Positions 54,745-64,000 of a stretch of DNA of 64,000 nucleotides are shown here, in pieces; position 1 is the stretch's first letter, and each line of letters starts with the position of its first letter. Source of the stretch: Cellulosimicrobium marinum (GTDB lineage Bacteria > Actinomycetota > Actinomycetes > Actinomycetales > Cellulomonadaceae); assembly GCF_020551945.1 (NCBI RefSeq), contig NZ_JAJBZH010000003.1:311294-375293 (forward strand), written 5' to 3'. The notes beneath the pieces are model-generated. The model did not search any database. It was given only the letters and a program-made list of their open reading frames with translations, and was not told the DNA's origin. Both the position numbers and the translations under genes were made by a program.

Positions 54745-56055
54745 ATGAGGGTGCTGTGGCGCCGAGCGGTCGAGTCGTTCTGGTTCTTCCCCGCCGTGCT
54801 GTCGCTGGTCGCGGTCGCGCTCGCCGAGGTCCTGGTCAGGGTCGAGCGCGGCCTCGCACCCGGAGCCGTCGAGTCGGTGGCGCTGCTGTCGGGGCTCGGC
54901 GCGAGCGGCAGCCGCGCCCTCCTCGGAGCCATCGCCACGTCAGTCCTCACCGTCACCGGCACGACGTTCTCGATCACGATCTCCGTGCTCGCGACGACGA
55001 CCTCGAGCTACGGCCCGCGCCTCGTCCGCAACTTCATGACGGACCGCGGCAACCAGCTCGTGCTCGCGGTGTTCACCGCGTCGTTCCTGTACTCGCTCGT
55101 CGTCCTGAGGTCCGTCCGGAGCGAGACCGACGACGGCGCCGCGTTCGTCCCCACGATCGCGGTCAACGGCGCGATGCTGCTCGCCGTCCTCTGCGTCGGG
55201 GTGCTCGTCTACTTCATCCACCACATCGCCGACTCGGTCCAGGTCTCCACGCTGCAGCGCCGCGTCCGCGACGACCTCGACGCCGTCGTCGAGCTGCTCG
55301 TGCCGGACGATCCCCCGGACGGCACGGTCGGTCCGCCACAGACCGCGGCCGACCGGCTCCCGCCCGAGCACGGCGTCGTCCGCTCCCCCTCGACCGGCTA
55401 CGTGCAGTGGGTCGACGTCGAGGCCCTCGTCCACGCCGCCGAGCGGGCCGACGGGCTCGCCGAGGCCGTCGTCGGGCCGGGTGACCACGTCGTCGCCGGC
55501 GACCCGGTCCTGACCCTGCGCGGCCCGGCGGCATGGTCCGACGACGCCGCCGACCAGGCGCGGCGCACGGTCGTCGTCGGTGACGAACGAACCCCCCACC
55601 AGGACCTCGCGTTCGCCGCCCAGCAGCTCACCGAGATGGCGGTGCGCGCGCTCTCGCCCGGCACGAACGACCCGTACACCGCCGCCTCGGCGTTCGACGC
55701 GCTCGGCGACGGCCTCGTCCGCCTGGCGGGGCGCGACCCCGCTCGCCCGGGCGCCGTCGGCGGGGACGGCGAGCTGCGCGCCGTCGTGCGGTGGCCGACC
55801 GCCGAGGAGGTGGTGTCGGAGGTGCTCGTCGCCGTCCGCACCTACGCCCTCGGGTCACCCGTCGCCCTGCGCTCCGCGGTCCGCCTCGTCGAGCGCCTGG
55901 AGAGGGCGAGCCGACGTCCCCCGGTCCGGGAGAGCCTGCGCGCGGAGGTCACCGTCCTGCGGGAGGCGGTCGCGACGTCGGCGCTCCCCGAGCACGACCG
56001 GACGCCGGTCGTGCGCCGGCTCGACGTCGTCCTCGCCGCCCTCGCGCCTGCCTGA
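54745..56055 (+). CDS. DUF2254 membrane protein
   Basis: A 436-residue protein of family DUF2254. Four hydrophobic segments occupy the first 160 residues (WFFPAVLSLVAVALAEVLV, LLGAIATSVLTVTGTTFSIT, FTASFLYSLVVLRSVRS region, AMLLAVLCVGVLVYFIHHIA), and GTTFSITISVLATTTSSYGP RL is the family core. The rest is a cytoplasmic domain with ALSPGTNDPYTAASAFDALG. Function unknown. TAGCAT (54731-54736) ends 8 nt before the ATG, with no ribosome site, suggesting a leaderless message. It is divergent from the amylopullulanase gene. Confidence 0.9.
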   Translation: MRVLWRRAVESFWFFPAVLSLVAVALAEVLVRVERGLAPGAVESVALLSGLGASGSRALLGAIATSVLTVTGTTFSITISVLATTTSSYGPRLVRNFMTDRGNQLVLAVFTASFLYSLVVLRSVRSETDDGAAFVPTIAVNGAMLLAVLCVGVLVYFIHHIADSVQVSTLQRRVRDDLDAVVELLVPDDPPDGTVGPPQTAADRLPPEHGVVRSPSTGYVQWVDVEALVHAAERADGLAEAVVGPGDHVVAGDPVLTLRGPAAWSDDAADQARRTVVVGDERTPHQDLAFAAQQLTEMAVRALSPGTNDPYTAASAFDALGDGLVRLAGRDPARPGAVGGDGELRAVVRWPTAEEVVSEVLVAVRTYALGSPVALRSAVRLVERLERASRRPPVRESLRAEVTVLREAVATSALPEHDRTPVVRRLDVVLAALAPA

Positions 56056-56081
56056 CCCGCGGCAGCGCGCGCCGGGAGCGG

Positions 56082-59000
56082 TCACCCCGCGAGGTGGCCC
56101 CAGCGCGGGGCGAGCTCGTCCCACGGCCCGACGGCGACCACGGCGCCCTCGTCGAGCACGACGACCCGGTCGGCGCGTGCGAGCGCGGCGCGCTTGGACG
56201 ACGACCCGACGACCGTCGTGCCGCGGTCGCGCAGCGAGGACCACAGCTCGATCTCGGTGGCGGCGTCGAGGGCGCTGGACACGTCGTCGGCGAGCAGCAG
56301 CTCGGCGTCGGTCGCGAGGGCGCGCGCGAGCGCGAGCCGCTGGACCTGCCCGCCGGACAGCCGGACCCCCCGGTGCCCGACGAGCGCCTCGTGGCCGCCG
56401 GCCTCCGCGACGTCCTGGTCGAGCCGGGCCGCCGCGACGGGACCGTCGAGCCCGCGCTCGTACCCGAGCCGCACGTTGTCGCCGAAGGTGCCGGAGAGCA
56501 CGCGGGGTACCTGCGCGACGTACGACACCTGCCCGGGACGCAGGAACGTCTGGGCGTCGACGACGTCCGTGCCGTTCCAGCGGATGCGACCGGTGTGCTC
56601 CATGAGCCCGGCGAGCGCGCCGAGCAGGCTGGACTTGCCGGAGCCGACCTGGCCGAGCAGGAGGACGAGCTCGCCGCGCCGCACCGTGAGGTCCACGTCC
56701 TGCACGCCGATCGTGCCGTCGTCGTGCACCGCGGTCATGCCCTCGAGGTCGAGGCGGTCGAGGCTCTGCCGCGGGCCGGCCACCGGGACGGGGGCCTCGC
56801 CCGTGAGGAGGTCGACGCCGTCGGGCAGGTCCATGAGGTCCGCGCCGCCGGCGAATCGGCTCGTCGCGACCTGCCAGGAGCGCGTGCCGGGCGCCTCGGT
56901 GACGACGGCTCCCGCGACGACCCCGAACCAGCCGAAGCCGTTCACCGCGTTGGCGACGAGGAGCGCCGTGGCGAGGTCCCACGTGCCGGCGAGGAGACCG
57001 GCCCACGCCGCGACGACGCCGAGCTGGATCATGACGAGGGGCACGCCGTCGAGCGCGGCCTGCACGCGGTGCTCGAACACCGCCGCCTGCACGCGTCCCC
57101 CGTCGACCTGCCGCAGGTGGGCGTGCACCTGGGGGGTGCGCGCGGCGAGCTTGACCGTGCGGGCGGCGTCGAGCGCCGAGACGAGCGAGCGACCGAACCG
57201 GGCCCGTGCGGCCGAGGACCTGGTCGCCGAACGTCCCGCGACCGGCCGGCCCAGCGCGGACGCCGCGGCCGAGACCACCATGACGGCGAGCAGCACCGCG
57301 CCCGCGAGCCACGACCCGCTGATCAGCGCGGTGACGCCCGCGATGAGCAGACCGTTGACGAAGTCGACCCACCGGTCCGCGTACCGCACGAACCGGTCCG
57401 CGTCCATGGCGCGGGCGACGACCTCGCCGGGCGGGCTGGCGGCGAGCCGGTGCTGACGCGTCTGGCCGACCATGACGGCCATGCGGACCCGCAGCAGCGC
57501 CTCGATCCACCAGCGCGGGTACACGTAGAGGGCCCGCGCGAGGCACAGCGGCGCGACGAGGAGCAGCACGGCGAAGGGGACGAGCAGCAGGGTCGGGAAC
57601 CCGTCGTCGACCCCCTGCACGGCGTGCCCCCACAGGAACCCCGTGATCGCTCCCTGCGCGGAGACGAGGCTCGCGACGAGGAACAGCACCGCCCCGACGA
57701 CGCCCCACGCGGGCCGCACGACGAGCGCGTGCAGCACCCCTCGGGCCAGGCTGGGCCCGTCGCCCGGGTCGGGTCGCTGGGGCGGGGCGCCGCGCCGACG
57801 TCGCGCGCCCACGGACTCGTCCGCGCTGGCCGTGCCCGACGGCGCGGGCACGCCCGTCCCGTCGACGGTGTCGCCGCGGGCGGCGCTCGCGTCGAGCAGC
57901 GCGCGGTACGGGCCGGGGACGCGCGCGAGCTCGGCGCGCAGGCCCTGCTGGACGACGCGCCCGTGGTCGAGCACGGCGACGAGACCGGCGCGCTCGATCG
58001 TCGTCAGGCGGTGCGCGACGAGCACGCCCGTGCGGCCCGCGAGGAGCCGGTCGGCGGCGGCGACCACGCGGGACTCGGTGAGCGGGTCCATGCGGGCGGT
58101 CGCCTCGTCGAGGACGACGACCTGGACGTCGCGCACGAGCAGCCGCGCGAACGCGACGAGCTGCTGCTCGCCCGCGGACAGCGTGGTGCCGCCCGGCCCG
58201 AGCACCGTGTCGAGGCCGTCGGGCAGTCCCGCGACCCAGTCGTCGAGGCGCAGCTCGCGCACCGCGGACTCGACGTCCGCGCGCGGCACGTCGGCGAACA
58301 GGGTGATGTTCTCCGCGAGCGTCCCCGCGAGGATCTCGGTGCGCTGCGTGACGACGCCCACGGCGGCGCGCAGGGCCTGCAGGTCGAGGTCGAGCACGTC
58401 GACCCCGCCGAGGAACACGGTCCCCGGCTCCGGGTCGACGGCGCGGGACAGCAGCGACGCGAGCGTCGACTTGCCCGAACCGGTCCGTCCGACGAGCGCG
58501 ACCGTCTGCCCGGCGGGGACGCGCAGGTCGACGCCGCGCAGCGCGAACGTGCCCTCGGCGTAGGAGAAGTGCAGGTCGCGGAGCTCGACGCCGACCGGCC
58601 CCTCCGGGACGTCGCGGCCGCCCTCCGGCTCCGGCTCGACCGACAGCATCTGGCGCAGGCGCGTGAGCGCACCGAGGCCCTCCTGGATGTCCGGGAGGTG
58701 GTGCACCAGCTGGTCGGTCTGCCCGACGAACATGGCCGTGACGAGGAACAGGGTGACGAGCCGGTCGACGGGCAGCGCGCCGTCGGCCGCGAACGCGGTC
58801 CCCGCGACGGCGACCCCCACGAGGAGCGACGCGAGCACGAGGCCCGCGCGGCGCAGCATGCGCGCCTCGACGGACAGCACCGCCTCGAACCGGCGGTGGA
58901 CGAGCGCCGAGCGCTCGGCGAGGCGCCGCACCGCGAACGACTGCCCGAGGCTGGTGCGCAGGTCGTCCCGCGCGGCGACGGACTCCTCGAACGCGGCGGC

Positions 59001-59621
59001 GTGGTCCGTCCACGCCATCTCCTCGATCACCTTGCGGCGGGCGATCTCACCGAGCATCGGCCGCACGAGCACAGCGGCCAGCGCGCCGAGCAGCGGGAAG
59101 AGGAGCCACGCCGGCCACCACGTCAGCCCGGCGACCACCCACATCGGGACGACGCCGACCACGGTGCGCCCCGCACCCCAGAGCTGGCGGCGCACGAGCG
59201 TGCCGACGGCGTGCGTGTCGTCGTCGACCCGGTCGAGCACCTCGCCGACCGCCTGCTCCGTCAGGGTGGCGAGCGGCTGGTGCAGCGCGGCCGTGAGCAG
59301 GTCCTCGCGCAGCCGCCCCTCGGCGCGGTCCACGACGCCCGCCCACACGACCTGGCCGCCCGTGTCGAGCAGCGCCGCACCCACCACGCACACCGCGAGG
59401 AGGGCGAGCGCCGTCGTCGTCGGGTCCTCCGCGAGCCAGCCGGCGACGACGGTGCCGAGCGCCGCCCCGACCGCGCCGAGCGTCAGCGCGACGAGCGCGA
59501 CGGCGGCGAGGGGTCGGCGCAGGCGCCGCCAGTCGAGGCGGCGGGACGGGTCGGCGGGCACGCGCGGAGCGGCGGGCGACGGGGCGTCGTCCGTGGTCAC
59601 GGGGCTGGGAGCGTCGATCAT
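56082..59621 (-). CDS. Fused double ABC exporter (TMD-NBD-TMD-NBD) with a degenerate second ATPase
   Basis: A 1,179-residue full-length ABC exporter. TMD1 (about 35-320) is followed by NBD1 with Walker A GRTGSGKST near 380, Q-loop VVTQRTEI, signature LSAGEQQL near 480, Walker B VVVLDEATARMD near 505 and H-loop VAHRLT. TMD2 (about 625-900) precedes NBD2 with Walker A GQVGSGKSS near 994, signature LSGGQVQR near 1087 and LLLADDVSSALD near 1110. In NBD2 the catalytic Glu is Asp and the H-loop His is replaced (VVGSSSKRAAL), so one site is probably non-hydrolytic. A Gly/Ser/Pro/Arg linker (about 575-620) joins the halves. Substrate unknown; peptide, siderophore or drug export are possible. Convergent with DUF2254. 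Confidence 0.9.
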   Translation of the reverse strand: MIDAPSPVTTDDAPSPAAPRVPADPSRRLDWRRLRRPLAAVALVALTLGAVGAALGTVVAGWLAEDPTTTALALLAVCVVGAALLDTGGQVVWAGVVDRAEGRLREDLLTAALHQPLATLTEQAVGEVLDRVDDDTHAVGTLVRRQLWGAGRTVVGVVPMWVVAGLTWWPAWLLFPLLGALAAVLVRPMLGEIARRKVIEEMAWTDHAAAFEESVAARDDLRTSLGQSFAVRRLAERSALVHRRFEAVLSVEARMLRRAGLVLASLLVGVAVAGTAFAADGALPVDRLVTLFLVTAMFVGQTDQLVHHLPDIQEGLGALTRLRQMLSVEPEPEGGRDVPEGPVGVELRDLHFSYAEGTFALRGVDLRVPAGQTVALVGRTGSGKSTLASLLSRAVDPEPGTVFLGGVDVLDLDLQALRAAVGVVTQRTEILAGTLAENITLFADVPRADVESAVRELRLDDWVAGLPDGLDTVLGPGGTTLSAGEQQLVAFARLLVRDVQVVVLDEATARMDPLTESRVVAAADRLLAGRTGVLVAHRLTTIERAGLVAVLDHGRVVQQGLRAELARVPGPYRALLDASAARGDTVDGTGVPAPSGTASADESVGARRRRGAPPQRPDPGDGPSLARGVLHALVVRPAWGVVGAVLFLVASLVSAQGAITGFLWGHAVQGVDDGFPTLLLVPFAVLLLVAPLCLARALYVYPRWWIEALLRVRMAVMVGQTRQHRLAASPPGEVVARAMDADRFVRYADRWVDFVNGLLIAGVTALISGSWLAGAVLLAVMVVSAAASALGRPVAGRSATRSSAARARFGRSLVSALDAARTVKLAARTPQVHAHLRQVDGGRVQAAVFEHRVQAALDGVPLVMIQLGVVAAWAGLLAGTWDLATALLVANAVNGFGWFGVVAGAVVTEAPGTRSWQVATSRFAGGADLMDLPDGVDLLTGEAPVPVAGPRQSLDRLDLEGMTAVHDDGTIGVQDVDLTVRRGELVLLLGQVGSGKSSLLGALAGLMEHTGRIRWNGTDVVDAQTFLRPGQVSYVAQVPRVLSGTFGDNVRLGYERGLDGPVAAARLDQDVAEAGGHEALVGHRGVRLSGGQVQRLALARALATDAELLLADDVSSALDAATEIELWSSLRDRGTTVVGSSSKRAALARADRVVVLDEGAVVAVGPWDELAPRWGHLAG

Positions 59622-59669
59622 GGCTCCACGACCCTACGGCGCAGGGCCCACGGCGGCGCAGCGCTTTTC

Positions 59670-59699
59670 CGTCCCCGCCCGGTGCGCCGGGCGGGGACG
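59670..59699 (-). terminator. Perfect 13-bp stem-loop between mdh and the ABC exporter
   Basis: CGTCCCCGCCCGG (59670-59682) and CCGGGCGGGGACG (59687-59699) pair without mismatch around a 4-nt loop, 14 bp after the mdh stop. A TTTT run lies on the plus-strand 5' side, so on the minus strand it reads as AAAA after the stem; it is a strong hairpin but not a textbook intrinsic terminator. Confidence 0.6.
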
Positions 59700-59713
59700 G
59701 GTCGACCGAGGGC

Positions 59714-60790
<1,077 letters not shown>

Positions 60791-60941
60791 TCACGTGCTC
60801 GGGCTGCCGCGCCGTCACCGTGACCTCTCGGCTCGCCTTCTCGCGCGCGGCTCGACGCCCTTCGCACGTCACCCGCCACGCCCGGTACGACGTCACCTCG
60901 GTCGGCGCTCGCCACGGGGCTTGCCGTCCCTGGGACGCGCA

Positions 60942-61058
60942 CGAGGCGACCGGACCGGGAACGGGGTCCGCGAGGCGACGGCACCAGGAGCGGGGTCCAC
61001 GAGGCGACCGCACCAGGAGCGGGGTCCACGAGGCGACGGGCACCGGGAGCGGGGTCGG
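60942..61058. repeat. 29-bp tandem repeat, four units, abutting element copy 3
   Basis: Four units start with CGAGGCGAC at 60942, 60971, 61000 and 61029; units two and three differ at a single base, the outer units are more diverged. Typical unit: CGAGGCGACGGCACCAGGAG followed by CGGGGTCCA. There are no spacers between units, so this is a minisatellite rather than a CRISPR array. The last unit runs into the left arm of the copy 3 hairpin. Confidence 0.88.
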
Positions 61059-61155
61059 GGTGGACGACGGCGCGGGTCGTGGCGGGTCTGGCGGGAGCGC
61101 CGCGAGGGACGAGCGGTGCGGATGGGAGACCCGCGCCGTCGTCCACCCCGGCCCC
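61051..61155. repeat. Variable-stem/conserved-core element, copy 3
   Basis: The core (61074-61132) differs from copy 2 at only five positions by eye. Arms 61051-61073 and 61133-61155 pair at 22 of 23 positions and are unrelated to the arms of copies 1 and 2. The inner hairpin GCGCCGC/GCGGTGC keeps pairing through a G-T wobble and has the loop GAGGGACGA. It lies about 100 bp after the icd stop. Confidence 0.9.
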
Positions 61156-61202
61156 GCGGAGGCGACCCCGACCCCGCCACGCGCGCACCGCCCGGGAGAC
61201 GC

Positions 61203-61240
61203 CGAACGGCGACGCCCCCGTTCGGGGACGCCGCCGTTCG
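61203..61240 (-). terminator. Stem-loop after icd
   Basis: CGAACGGCG (61203-61211) pairs with CGCCGTTCG (61232-61240), with a further CCCC/GGGG inner helix and a GTTC loop. It starts 17 bp after the icd stop on the minus strand. No T-run follows. Confidence 0.6.
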
Positions 61241-61256
61241 AGCGAGGAGCGAGGGC

Positions 61257-62474
61257 TCAGCCCAGGCGCGCCTTGAGGTTCTCGTCGAGGGCCGCGAGGA
61301 AGTCCTCGGTCGTCAGCCACTCCTGCTCCGGGCCGATGAGGAGCGCGAGGTCCTTCGTCATCTTGCCGGACTCGACCGTCTTCACGACGACGTCCTCGAG
61401 GGTCTGCGCGAACTCGGTGACCTCGGGCGTGCCGTCGAGCTTGCCGCGGTGCATGAGGCCGCGGGTCCAGGCGAAGATCGACGCGATGGGGTTGGTCGAC
61501 GTCGGCTTGCCCTGCTGGTGCTGGCGGTAGTGGCGCGTGACGGTGCCGTGCGCGGCCTCGGCCTCGACGGTCTGGCCGTCGGGCGTCATGAGGACGGACG
61601 TCATGAGGCCGAGCGAGCCGAAGCCCTGCGCGACGGTGTCGGACTGGACGTCGCCGTCGTAGTTCTTGCAGGCCCAGACGTAGCCGCCCTCCCACTTCAT
61701 GGCCGAGGCGACCATGTCGTCGATGAGGCGGTGCTCGTAGGTGAGGCCGGCGGCCTCGAACTGGTCCTTGAACTCGGCGTCGAAGACCTCCTGGAACAGG
61801 TCCTTGAACTGGCCGTCGTAGGCCTTGAGGATCGTGTTCTTCGTGGAGAGGTAGACGGGGTAGCTCCGCTGCAGGCCGTAGGCGAACGAGGCGCGCGCGA
61901 AGTCGCGGATCGACTCGTTGAAGTTGTACATGCCCATCGCGACGCCGCCCTCCTCGGGCATGGTCACGACCTCGAACGTCTGCGGCTCGGAGCCGTCGGC
62001 CGGCTCGAACGACATCGTGATCTTCCCGGGGCCGGGGACCTTGAAGTTCGTCGACTTGTACTGGTCGCCGTGGGCGTGGCGGCCGATGATGATCGGCTTG
62101 TTCCAGCCCGGCACGAGGCGCGGGATGTTGGAGATGATGATCGGCTCGCGGAAGACGACGCCGCCGAGGATGTTGCGGATGGTCCCGTTCGGGGAGACCC
62201 ACATCTTCTTGAGGCCGAACTCCTCGACGCGCGCCTCGTCGGGCGTGATCGTCGCGCACTTGACGCCGACGTTGTACTGCTTGATCGCGTGGGCCGCGTC
62301 GACCGTGACCTGGTCGTCGGTGGCGTCGCGGTTCTGGATCGACAGGTCGTAGTACTTGAGGTCGACGTCGAGGTACGGGTGGATGAGGCGGTCCTTGATG
62401 AACTGCCAGATGATGCGCGTCATCTCGTCGCCGTCGAGCTCGACGACCGGGTTGACGACCTTGATCTTGCCCAT
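61257..62474 (-). CDS. icd: NADP-dependent isocitrate dehydrogenase (eukaryote-like, type II)
   Basis: A 405-residue homodimeric-type isocitrate dehydrogenase that makes 2-oxoglutarate and [25 protein letters not shown] is the family start, [20 protein letters not shown] carries substrate Ser/Asn/Arg, [20 protein letters not shown] the catalytic Lys, [20 protein letters not shown] and [10 protein letters not shown] the Asp and NADP region, and [14 protein letters not shown] the cofactor site. The ATG at 62474 fits the family; the frame is open further upstream but unrelated. A GACGTC-centred palindrome lies about 130 bp upstream. mdh follows downstream. Confidence 0.97.
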   Translation of the reverse strand: MGKIKVVNPVVELDGDEMTRIIWQFIKDRLIHPYLDVDLKYYDLSIQNRDATDDQVTVDAAHAIKQYNVGVKCATITPDEARVEEFGLKKMWVSPNGTIRNILGGVVFREPIIISNIPRLVPGWNKPIIIGRHAHGDQYKSTNFKVPGPGKITMSFEPADGSEPQTFEVVTMPEEGGVAMGMYNFNESIRDFARASFAYGLQRSYPVYLSTKNTILKAYDGQFKDLFQEVFDAEFKDQFEAAGLTYEHRLIDDMVASAMKWEGGYVWACKNYDGDVQSDTVAQGFGSLGLMTSVLMTPDGQTVEAEAAHGTVTRHYRQHQQGKPTSTNPIASIFAWTRGLMHRGKLDGTPEVTEFAQTLEDVVVKTVESGKMTKDLALLIGPEQEWLTTEDFLAALDENLKARLG

Positions 62475-62866
62475 GCGCAGATCGCTCCAACTGTCGTGGA
62501 CTGGTGCCCTCGGCAGGTCGGACGGCGCCTGGCGGGCCGCCCGTGCGGGCTCCCGGCCGTCGCGCACGAGGGCGGTGTGCTGACCGTCGTCCAGAGTACT
62601 CGACTTCTCGACGTCAAGATACTTCGCCCCGAGGGTCCCCGCTCCGGTGGGGCACAGGTCGACCGGGCCCCCGGGTGGACAGGAGAGTCCACGGTATGAG
62701 ATTCGGCGGTGTTTCTCAGGTCCGGTGCGGGCGATCTCCACCCGGCGCACGGACAACAGTGGCAGGATGCGCACAGATGCCGGGTTCGCCGGTGTCGTGC
62801 CGTCGTCCCGGCCCGCTCGCGCGGCGCGCGTGCCACCGGGACCCCACCGAAGCAGACAGGAACATC
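62475..62866. other. Divergent regulatory region between icd and the aquaporin gene
   Basis: A 392-bp gap with a locally lower GC part at 62595-62635 and 62690-62720. It contains the 14-bp near-palindrome described separately and should hold promoters for both genes. Two candidates on the minus strand are TTGACG (within the palindrome) and TACTCT (about 62600), but their spacing is short, so the icd promoter is not resolved. No small gene is evident. Confidence 0.5.
62606..62619. promoter_or_regulatory. TCTCGACGTCAAGA near-palindrome upstream of icd
   Basis: The site is symmetric around GACGTC with one mismatched pair and reads TCTTGACGTCGAGA on the icd strand. It lies in an AT-richer patch where the icd promoter should be and overlaps a TTGACG hexamer, so it is a good operator candidate for a dimeric regulator. 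The regulator is unknown. Confidence 0.5.
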
Positions 62867-63958
62867 ATGTCCCAGGACACACCCGCTGCCGCCGTCGAGG
62901 ACGTCGCCGTCGCACGGACCGAGTCCGTCGACGTCGTCCAGCCCGGCCTGCTCTCGCGCTTGGGCGCCGAGGTCTTCGGCACGTTCTTCCTCGTCCTCGC
63001 CATCGTCGGCGTCGCGATGTGGGCGCGCTTCTTCAACCAGAACCTCGTACTGGCCGTCGCCCTCGCGGGCGGCATCGCGCTCCTGGCCGCGGTCGCCGCC
63101 GTCGGGCACGTCTCCGGCGGCCACTTCAACCCGGCGGTGACGCTGGGTGCCGCGATCGGCGGCCGCACCGCGTGGCGCGACGTCCTGCCGTACTGGGTCG
63201 CGCAGGTCGTCGGCGCCGTCCTCGCGGGTCTCGTCCTCCTCGCGACGATCCCGCGCACGAGCCTCGAGGTGCTGCAGCAAAACACGCTCATCGACGAGGC
63301 GACGACCGCGGCGCTGTTCCGCACGACGGCCAACGGGTTCGACGAGCACTCGCCGCTCGCCGCGACGTTCGCCGCTGCCGGTGTCGAGGTCACCGTCGGT
63401 CTAGCGGCGGCGCTGCTCGTCGAGGTCGTCGTGACCGCCGTCTTCGTCGGCGTGATCCTCGGCGTCACGGACAACCGCGCGCGCAGCACGATCGCCCCGA
63501 TCGCGATCGGCCTCGCGCTCGCCTCGCTCCTGCTCGTCGCGGCGCCGTTCACGAACGCCTCCCTCAACCCGGCCCGCTCCACGGTGTCGGCCGTGTTCGG
63601 TGGCGACTGGGCGCTGAGCCAGCTGTGGCTCTTCTGGGTCGCGCCGCTGCTCGGCGCCGCCATCGCGGGCCTGTTCTACCGCGCGTTCGCGTTCGCCCCG
63701 GCGCAGGACGACCTGCTCGGCGAGGACCAGGTCGTCGTGACGGACGAGGAGGTCGAGGTGCCGGTCGCCGCCGCCGCGGCGGCACCCGCGACCGCGGTCG
63801 TCGAGACCGAGGTCGTGGAGGACACGGAGGAGGTCGCGCCGACGCCGGACGCGTCCGCTGAGCCTGTCACGGCGGAGCCCGCCGCCGACGGGTCCGTCGC
63901 CGGTGACGACAGCACCGACGAGCGGGGCGACGGCACGGGATCGGCGCCGCGCGCCTGA
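62867..63958 (+). CDS. Aquaporin/MIP family channel with long acidic tail
   Basis: A 363-residue major intrinsic protein with six membrane helices. Both pore half-helices have intact motifs, GHFNPAVTLGAAIGG and ASLNPARSTVSAVFGGDW, the latter with the selectivity-filter Arg. Water or small neutral solute transport is expected; whether it conducts glycerol cannot be told. The loop between helices 3 and 4 is enlarged (about 125-165). The C-terminal 90 residues are cytoplasmic, Glu/Asp/Val/Ala/Pro-rich and probably disordered, longer than typical MIPs. The ATG at 62867 is preceded by ACAGGAA about 6 nt upstream. Confidence 0.92.
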   Translation: MSQDTPAAAVEDVAVARTESVDVVQPGLLSRLGAEVFGTFFLVLAIVGVAMWARFFNQNLVLAVALAGGIALLAAVAAVGHVSGGHFNPAVTLGAAIGGRTAWRDVLPYWVAQVVGAVLAGLVLLATIPRTSLEVLQQNTLIDEATTAALFRTTANGFDEHSPLAATFAAAGVEVTVGLAAALLVEVVVTAVFVGVILGVTDNRARSTIAPIAIGLALASLLLVAAPFTNASLNPARSTVSAVFGGDWALSQLWLFWVAPLLGAAIAGLFYRAFAFAPAQDDLLGEDQVVVTDEEVEVPVAAAAAAPATAVVETEVVEDTEEVAPTPDASAEPVTAEPAADGSVAGDDSTDERGDGTGSAPRA

Positions 63959-63981
63959 CCTCGCCGCACCCGACGAGGCCC

Positions 63982-64000
63982 GCCCCGCCACCGGCGGGGC
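63982..64000 (+). terminator. Stem-loop after the aquaporin gene (at window edge)
   Basis: GCCCCGCC (63982-63989) pairs perfectly with GGCGGGGC (63993-64000) around a 3-nt loop, 23 bp after the stop codon. The sequence ends here, so a following T-run cannot be checked. Confidence 0.6.

Noticed and set aside
59670-59699. Textbook Rho-independent terminator for mdh
   Set aside because: The stem is perfect, but the minus-strand side after it is AAAA rather than T-rich, so it is listed only as a terminator-like hairpin.
60942-61058. CRISPR array made of 29-bp repeats
   Set aside because: The units are contiguous with no spacers and no cas genes are present; it is a minisatellite.

Overview
The window is high-GC (about 75 percent by eye) chromosomal DNA of an actinobacterium. 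Frequent GTG starts, WhiB7, mycoredoxin and AdnAB point to the phylum. A secreted chitinase plus a giant secreted amylopullulanase fit a polymer-degrading member of Micrococcales (Cellulomonadaceae or Promicromonosporaceae type); that placement is inference. I see no phage, IS transposase, CRISPR array, rRNA or tRNA.

Region 1 (1-26,450) matches, from memory, the mycobacterial block Rv3193c-Rv3211: UPF0182, PPA1309-like, YlbL/PDZ-Lon, a Zincin_2 protein, a YgjP/WLM metallopeptidase, a ThiF-like protein, whiB7, uvrD2, mrx1, nudC, a degenerate phosphotransferase, adnB/adnA, DUF3152, TetR, DUF3107, a ferritin-like protein and the DEAD-box helicase rhlE. The 477-bp gap upstream of whiB7 holds a complete attenuator: promoter with AT-rich box, 51-codon uORF and intrinsic terminator. 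mrx1 has a SigH/SigR-type promoter.

Region 2 (26,450-43,030) holds a GntR-MFS pair divergent from a GH18 chitinase, MarC, a PHP phosphoesterase, an alpha/beta hydrolase-aminopeptidase P pair, a general-stress membrane protein, a membrane-less MgtE-like sensor with DUF1003, Mrp, and a galactose operon made of a DeoR regulator and an in-frame GalT-GalK fusion.

Region 3 (43,030-48,370) is one-carbon metabolism: xth, folD, glyA with a ZTP riboswitch, a GNAT protein and purU. Region 4 (48,370-64,000) holds a 2,055-residue alpha-amylase/pullulanase with a MalR-like operator, DUF2254, a fused double ABC exporter whose second ATPase site is degenerate, mdh, icd and an aquaporin-family channel.

The most unusual signal is a dispersed element present three times (43,123; 45,129; 61,051). 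A 59-bp core is nearly identical in all copies, and each copy sits at the tip of a 22-24-bp hairpin stem whose sequence differs completely between copies while staying self-complementary. All copies lie just 3' of metabolic genes. I know no described family with these features. Many genes also show a TANNNT box 6-8 nt before the start codon with no clear ribosome binding site, implying widespread leaderless transcription.
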